The notes beneath the pieces are model-generated. The model did not search any database. It saw nothing but the letters and a program-made list of their open reading frames with translations, and had not been told where the DNA came from. A program made the position numbers and the translations under genes. A stretch of DNA of 9,482 nt from Bacteroidales bacterium (GTDB lineage Bacteria; Bacteroidota; Bacteroidia; Bacteroidales; Bacteroidaceae): the NCBI GenBank assembly GCA_004552155.1, contig SFPF01000017.1, forward strand, positions 1-9,482, in the 5' to 3' direction. Each line of letters begins with the position of its first letter. Position 1 is the first letter of the stretch. Below are positions 6,440 to 9,482 of this stretch, in pieces.

Positions 6440-6484
6440 CCCGGATAATCCGGCTCATTCGGCATATCCGGAATTTCCGGCCTA
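6440..6484. repeat. Phased 9-bp CCGG repeats forming two 13-bp palindromes
   Basis: CCGG occurs at 6441, 6450, 6468 and 6477, with TCGG at 6459, so five units run at an exact 9-bp period (consensus roughly TCCGGNNTA). The outer pairs form two perfect odd palindromes, CCGGATAATCCGG (6441-6453) and CCGGAATTTCCGG (6468-6480), with centres 27 bp apart. It fills the gap between the lpx terminator and the miaA start and ends 11 bp before the ATG, so it may fall in the miaA leader. The function is unknown. Confidence 0.8.
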
Positions 6485-6494
6485 ATTTTTCCCC

Positions 6495-7400
6495 ATGCCC
6501 ACCCTCATCGTCCTCACCGGTCCCACCGCCTCCGGCAAGACTGCCGCCGCCCTGCAAGTCGCCGAGCATTTCCACGCGCCCATTCTCAACGCCGACTCGC
6601 GCCAAATCTACCGCGACATTCCCATCGGCACCGCCGCCCCCACGGCGGAGGAGCAGGCGCGCGTGCCCCACTATTTCGTGGGGACGCTCGCCCTCGATGA
6701 CTATTACAGTGCCGCGCGTTACGAGGCAGAGGTCATGGAGTTGCTGCCCCGTCTCTTTGCCGAGCGCGACGTTGTGGTGATGTCGGGCGGTTCGATGATG
6801 TATATCGATGCCGTGTGCAACGGCATTGACGATATTCCCACCATTTCCGAAGAGACGCGCACCATGATGCGCACCCGTTATGAGCAGGAAGGGCTTGAAC
6901 CCTTGCTCGCCGAGTTGCGCTTGGCCGACCCCGAATATTACGCCCAGTGCGACCGCCGCAACTATCGGCGCATCATTCACGCCTTGGAGGTCATCTACCA
7001 GTCCGGCAAACCGTTCAGCAGTTTCAGGCGCGGCGAGGTGCGCGAGCGCCCCTTCCGCATCATCAAGATAGGTTTGCAGCGTCCGCGCCCCGAACTCTTT
7101 GCCCGCATAAACGCCCGCGTGGGGCAGATGATGGAGCAAGGGTGGCTCGACGAGGTGCGCCGCGTCATGCCCTACCGCCATTGCAATGCCTTGAACACCG
7201 TGGGCTACAAAGAATTATTCCAAGTGCTCGACGGCGCGTGGCCGCTCGATTTCGCCCTTGCCCGCATTGCCAAGAACACCCGCGTCTATGCCAAGAAGCA
7301 AATCACCTGGTTTGCCAAAGACCCCGCCATTCATTGGCTTGACGCCGCCCGCCCCGCTGCCATCATCGATTTTTGCAAAACCCAAATGGACTCAGAATAA
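6495..7400 (+). CDS. miaA: tRNA dimethylallyltransferase
   Basis: MiaA adds a dimethylallyl group from DMAPP to N6 of adenine 37 in tRNAs that read codons starting with U, the first step toward ms2i6A. The 301-residue length is normal. Seen are the P-loop GPTASGKT (9-16), LNADSRQIYRDIPIGTAAP (31-49) with the family's conserved Asp34 and Ser35, GGSMMYIDAV (98-107; the serine replaces the usual threonine), the substrate-channel stretch CDRRNYRRIIHALEV (152-166), NTVGYKEL (234-241), and RVYAKKQITWF (263-273) near the end. The ATG at 6495 gives the standard N-terminus. It follows the lpx operon by 127 bp with a terminator and palindromic repeats between, so it is probably expressed on its own or by read-through. 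It converges on degP. Confidence 0.97.
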   Translation: MPTLIVLTGPTASGKTAAALQVAEHFHAPILNADSRQIYRDIPIGTAAPTAEEQARVPHYFVGTLALDDYYSAARYEAEVMELLPRLFAERDVVVMSGGSMMYIDAVCNGIDDIPTISEETRTMMRTRYEQEGLEPLLAELRLADPEYYAQCDRRNYRRIIHALEVIYQSGKPFSSFRRGEVRERPFRIIKIGLQRPRPELFARINARVGQMMEQGWLDEVRRVMPYRHCNALNTVGYKELFQVLDGAWPLDFALARIAKNTRVYAKKQITWFAKDPAIHWLDAARPAAIIDFCKTQMDSE

Positions 7401-7410
7401 CAGAAATCAA

Positions 7411-7450
7411 AGAAACGCCCCAACAACGAAAAGGTTGCTGGGGCGTTTCT
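7411..7450. terminator. Bidirectional terminator between convergent miaA and degP
   Basis: A perfect 12-bp stem (AGAAACGCCCCA at 7411-7422 with TGGGGCGTTTCT at 7439-7450) is extended inward by four more pairs after one A-C mismatch, with a 6-nt loop. T-rich sequence follows on both strands (TTTCTTGTTG on plus, TTTCTTTGATTTC on minus). It lies 10 bp after miaA and 31 bp beyond the degP stop. Confidence 0.88.
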
Positions 7451-7481
7451 TGTTGATTATGAAGAGTAGGGGAGAGGCGGT

Positions 7482-8951
7482 TTATTTCTTTTGAGATTTT
7501 CCTTCTTCCTTTGCTTTCGGTTCGGAAAGCTCAATGTTGTACGAACGGTTCAGGCCGCTCTGCGTCTTGGCGCGGATCCAAAGCACGCGTTCCGTGGAGA
7601 GGTTGGCAGCCTTGACGGCATTTTCAAAATCCTGCACAGTGTTGAGTTTCACGTCGTTCACCTGCATCAGAATAATGCCCTTCGCTACGCCTTGCTTCTT
7701 CATAAGACCGTCGCGCACGGCGGTGATCATAAGGCCGTGGGAGAGGCTGAGTTCTTTCTTCTCTGCTTCGGTGAGCGGGCGCAGGGCTACGCCGAGTTCA
7801 TCGGTGTCGAGGTTTTGAACGGCCGAGGTAGTGCCTTGGATATTGCGTAGCGTCACGGTGGCGGTGCGCTTTGACTTATTGCGCAGGTAGGTCACCTTGA
7901 CTTGGTCGCCCGGGCGGTGTGCCACAAGGGCTTCCTGCAATTCGCCGAACTTGTCAATCTTCTTGCCGTCAAGTTCAATAATCACGTCGCCTTCTTGCAA
8001 ACCAGCCTCTGCTGCTGCGCCGTCGGCCGTAACTTCGTTAACGTAAATGCCGGTCACCGTGCCGTAGTCAACGTCCTTGCCCTTTTCTTTCTCCATGTCA
8101 ATCTTCGTGCTTACGTCTGTGGCGGTGATGCCCAGCAGGGCGCGCTGAACGGTGCCGAAGTTCTTAAGATCTTCCACTACCTTATTCATAATAGTAGTGG
8201 GAATGGCAAAGCCGTAGCCGGCGTAAGAACCGGTCTGAGAGTATATCATGGCATTGATGCCCACAAGTTCGCCGTTTGTGTTTACCAACGCGCCGCCCGA
8301 GTTACCGGGGTTGATGGCAGCATCGGTCTGGATAAAGCTTTCTATGCCGCCCGTTGCGCCTAATGAACGCGCCTTTGCGCTGACAATACCGGCCGTGACG
8401 GTGGAGGTGAGACTGAAAGGATTGCCGATGGCCAGCACCCATTCGCCGAGTTTGAGGCTCTCAGAGTTGCCCACGGTGATGGCGGGCAAGTTTTCTGCCT
8501 CAATCTTGATAAGTGCGAGGTCGGTAGTCTTGTCCGTGCCGATGATGCGGCCCTTGAATTCGCGGTTGTCGTTGAGTTTCACGAGCAGTTCGTCGGCCTC
8601 CTGCACAACGTGGTTGTTCGTTACGATGTAGCCGTCGGCCGTTAGAATAACGCCCGAACCCGCGCCGGTGCGCTTGGGCGTTTCGATTTGACGCTGCTGG
8701 TTGCGGTTGCCGCCGTTGCCTTGCCCGCGTCCGAAGAAATCGCCAAAGAAATCTTCAAACGGGTCGAAGTACTGCACCGTTTGCGTCTTGCCATTGGTGG
8801 TTACTTTGATATAAACCACGGAGTTTACAGCCTTTTCGGCGGCTACAGTTAGGTCTATGGGCTGCGAACTGGGCAGCGCAGGGGCGGCTTTGGCGGTTGC
8901 CAGCGACATTGAGGCAACCAAAGCCATTACAGTAAAAATTTGTTTGAACAT
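7482..8951 (-). CDS. degP: Periplasmic Do-type serine protease/chaperone (DegP/HtrA)
   Basis: HtrA proteases degrade or refold damaged proteins in the periplasm. The 489-residue product has a signal peptide (1 to about 22, MFKQIFTVMALVASMSLATA), a trypsin-like protease domain (about 32-260), PDZ1 (about 268-372) and PDZ2 (about 385-477), and ends in a Lys/Glu-rich tail. The triad is visible: His114 in TNNHVV, Asp144 in TDLALIKI and Ser218 in NPGNSGGALV, with spacing like E. coli DegP. The 63-92 stretch (DPFEDFFGDFFGRGQGNGGN, then Gln/Asn-rich) corresponds to the regulatory LA loop. PDZ1 includes GLQEGDVIIELDGKKI. The ATG at 8951 directly precedes the signal peptide. It converges on miaA and diverges from the promoters at the right end. 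DegP, DegQ and DegS cannot be told apart by name alone, but two PDZ domains and a cleavable-looking leader exclude a DegS-like protein. Confidence 0.95.
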   Translation of the reverse strand: MFKQIFTVMALVASMSLATAKAAPALPSSQPIDLTVAAEKAVNSVVYIKVTTNGKTQTVQYFDPFEDFFGDFFGRGQGNGGNRNQQRQIETPKRTGAGSGVILTADGYIVTNNHVVQEADELLVKLNDNREFKGRIIGTDKTTDLALIKIEAENLPAITVGNSESLKLGEWVLAIGNPFSLTSTVTAGIVSAKARSLGATGGIESFIQTDAAINPGNSGGALVNTNGELVGINAMIYSQTGSYAGYGFAIPTTIMNKVVEDLKNFGTVQRALLGITATDVSTKIDMEKEKGKDVDYGTVTGIYVNEVTADGAAAEAGLQEGDVIIELDGKKIDKFGELQEALVAHRPGDQVKVTYLRNKSKRTATVTLRNIQGTTSAVQNLDTDELGVALRPLTEAEKKELSLSHGLMITAVRDGLMKKQGVAKGIILMQVNDVKLNTVQDFENAVKAANLSTERVLWIRAKTQSGLNRSYNIELSEPKAKEEGKSQKK

Positions 8952-9020
8952 AGCGAGAAATATGTAAGTTTTCGTGATTATTTATTGGCAACTTTCGTGC
9001 CGTTTGCTTGTTTCCGGGGG

Positions 9021-9028
9021 CAAAAGTA
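9021..9028 (-). promoter_or_regulatory. degP promoter, -7 element
   Basis: The minus strand reads TACTTTTG, a full match to the Bacteroidota TAnnTTTG element, 69 bp before the degP ATG. No clear TTTG -33 box is seen at the expected distance. Transcription would start near 9014, giving a leader of roughly 60-65 nt. No HtrA-type regulatory site is recognised. Confidence 0.65.
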
Positions 9029-9206
9029 GTCTTTCTTGCGTGTATTTGCGCTTTTCCTCATAAGAAAATATGCTCCCTTTGCCGTCTTTTAACAGAAAGC
9101 CTTTTGCGCTTAACAGTGCTTTTGACTACTTCAATAGCATTTTTGAGTTATTTGCACGCAGAAAGCATTCCATAGCCTGGTTCTTTTGGGTACTAATAAG
9201 ACGAAA

Positions 9207-9219
9207 GGAGGCAGCCTCC
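9207..9219. repeat. 13-bp perfect palindrome upstream of the tandem promoters
   Basis: GGAGGCAGCCTCC has 6-bp arms around a single A. It lies 20 bp before the TTTG box of the upstream promoter, a position that would suit a regulator site. There is no plus-strand T run, so it is not a plus-strand terminator. Confidence 0.6.
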
Positions 9220-9239
9220 CCACTATTAATATATAAGTA

Positions 9240-9269
9240 TTTGCTCGCGCGCGCGTATATATAATATTG
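9240..9269 (+). promoter_or_regulatory. Upstream promoter of the putative rRNA operon
   Basis: A TTTG box (9240-9243) is followed after 18 bp by TAATATTG (9262-9269), one mismatch from TAnnTTTG. Spacing is the same as in the downstream promoter. The spacer is almost wholly an alternating pyrimidine-purine tract, CGCGCGCGCG then TATATATA (9246-9263). TATAAT (9260-9265) also overlaps the -7 element. Tandem promoters are common for rRNA operons. Confidence 0.45.
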
Positions 9270-9328
9270 TGTACCCTCTTTAAATTGAAAAAAGTTTGGT
9301 TTCTTATAAGAAAAAAAGGAAAAAGGCT

Positions 9329-9358
9329 TTTGTGTTATAAGAAAAGTTCGTACTTTTG
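9329..9358 (+). promoter_or_regulatory. Main promoter of the putative rRNA operon
   Basis: TTTG (9329-9332) and a perfect TACTTTTG (9351-9358) are separated by 18 bp, the Bacteroidota housekeeping sigma arrangement. The region just upstream (about 9280-9326) is rich in A tracts, as expected of an UP element at a strong promoter. Transcription should start near 9363-9366. Confidence 0.8.
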
Positions 9359-9362
9359 CACT

Positions 9363-9482
9363 CGCTAAACGGGGGAACGCCCCCGGGAAGCAAAGAAGAA
9401 AAGAGTTCTTTGAAACAATTTCCATAACAGATTCGACAGAGAAGTACAAGAGACAGCATCTCGCTCTTTATAGAGCGAAGAT
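9363..9482 (+). promoter_or_regulatory. Transcribed leader with boxA-like site, probably of a 16S-23S-5S rRNA operon
   Basis: The leader starts with a tight GC hairpin (CGGGGG/CCCCCG around AACG, 9370-9385). It then has GTTCTTTGAAAC (9405-9416), like the boxA antitermination element found in Bacteroidota rRNA leaders. It ends in a second hairpin (ATCTCGCTCT with AGAGCGA-A-GAT, loop TTAT, 9458-9482, one bulged A). No Shine-Dalgarno and ATG combination follows. No mature 16S sequence is in the window, so the rRNA call is inferred from promoter strength, boxA and general resemblance to known leaders. The final hairpin could be part of the precursor processing region. Confidence 0.7.

Larger units (their letters stand above)
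8952..9328. other. Divergent intergenic region between degP and the right-end promoters
   Basis: About 380 bp have no supportable gene. On the minus strand it carries the degP promoter and a leader of roughly 65 nt. On the plus strand it carries a 13-bp palindrome (9207-9219), an alternating CG/TA tract (9246-9263) and an upstream promoter. The sequence TTATAAGAAAA or a near copy occurs at 9058-9068 and 9304-9314, with a third copy at 9335-9345. A minus-strand open frame across 9126-9449 runs through the promoters and leader and is not credible. Confidence 0.7.

Noticed and set aside
6345..7181. Minus-strand open frame opposite miaA
   Set aside because: It overlaps a complete MiaA and the lpx terminator and is histidine/glycine-rich as expected of a shadow frame.
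9126..9449. Minus-strand open frame of 107 codons at the right end
   Set aside because: It crosses two promoters and a transcribed leader, is Lys/Phe/Tyr-rich from AT-rich DNA, and resembles no family known to me.

Overview
The window looks like chromosomal DNA from a Bacteroidales bacterium, Prevotella- or Bacteroides-like. The evidence is an LpxC-FabZ fusion, a SusD-family outer-membrane protein, the gene order lpxD - lpxC/fabZ - lpxA - (small acidic protein) - miaA, and promoters of the Bacteroidota type (TTTG, then TAnnTTTG). Coding regions are fairly GC-rich and intergenic regions are AT-rich. No mobile element, CRISPR array, tRNA or defence system is visible.

Left part (1-1906): a mosaic of broken genes. 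The first 34 codons of a B12-binding radical SAM protein run off the left edge on the minus strand. Next comes the last 62 codons of a cysteine synthase (cysK, minus strand). This abuts a 5'-truncated SusD/RagB-family gene (plus strand) at about position 530. Both genes have lost their 5' ends at this one junction. The join also keeps a long plus-strand frame open (348-1832), whose first 61 codons are only antisense cysK. A strong terminator closes the susD remnant. The junction is either a real rearrangement or an assembly chimera.

Middle (1907-2514): a gene-free, AT-rich spacer of about 600 bp. It holds four exactly phased 21-bp repeats, each carrying an inverted repeat of the type GTTACAA-n3-TTGTAAC, and a second pair of direct repeats just upstream of the lipid A operon.

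Core (2515-7400): the lipid A initiation genes lpxD, lpxC/fabZ and lpxA, in tight tandem with an unrecognised acidic protein that resembles the pRiA4b ORF-3 family. LpxA adds the first acyl chain to UDP-GlcNAc, LpxC deacetylates the product, and LpxD adds the second chain. The FabZ half of the fusion makes the acyl-ACP pool used by LpxA and LpxD. After a terminator and a short spacer with paired CCGG palindromes comes miaA (tRNA A37 prenylation).

Right part (7401-9482): a bidirectional terminator separates miaA from a convergent periplasmic DegP/HtrA protease gene. Upstream of degP, and pointing the other way, are two candidate promoters with identical 18-bp spacing, followed by a transcribed leader with a GC hairpin, a boxA-like GTTCTTTGAAA and a second hairpin. 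This is most likely the start of an rRNA operon whose 16S gene lies just past the right edge.

I did not find a clearly new multi-gene system. The items most worth a second look are the cysK/susD junction, the 21-bp dyad array, the acidic protein in the lpx operon, and the tandem promoters with an alternating CG/TA spacer.
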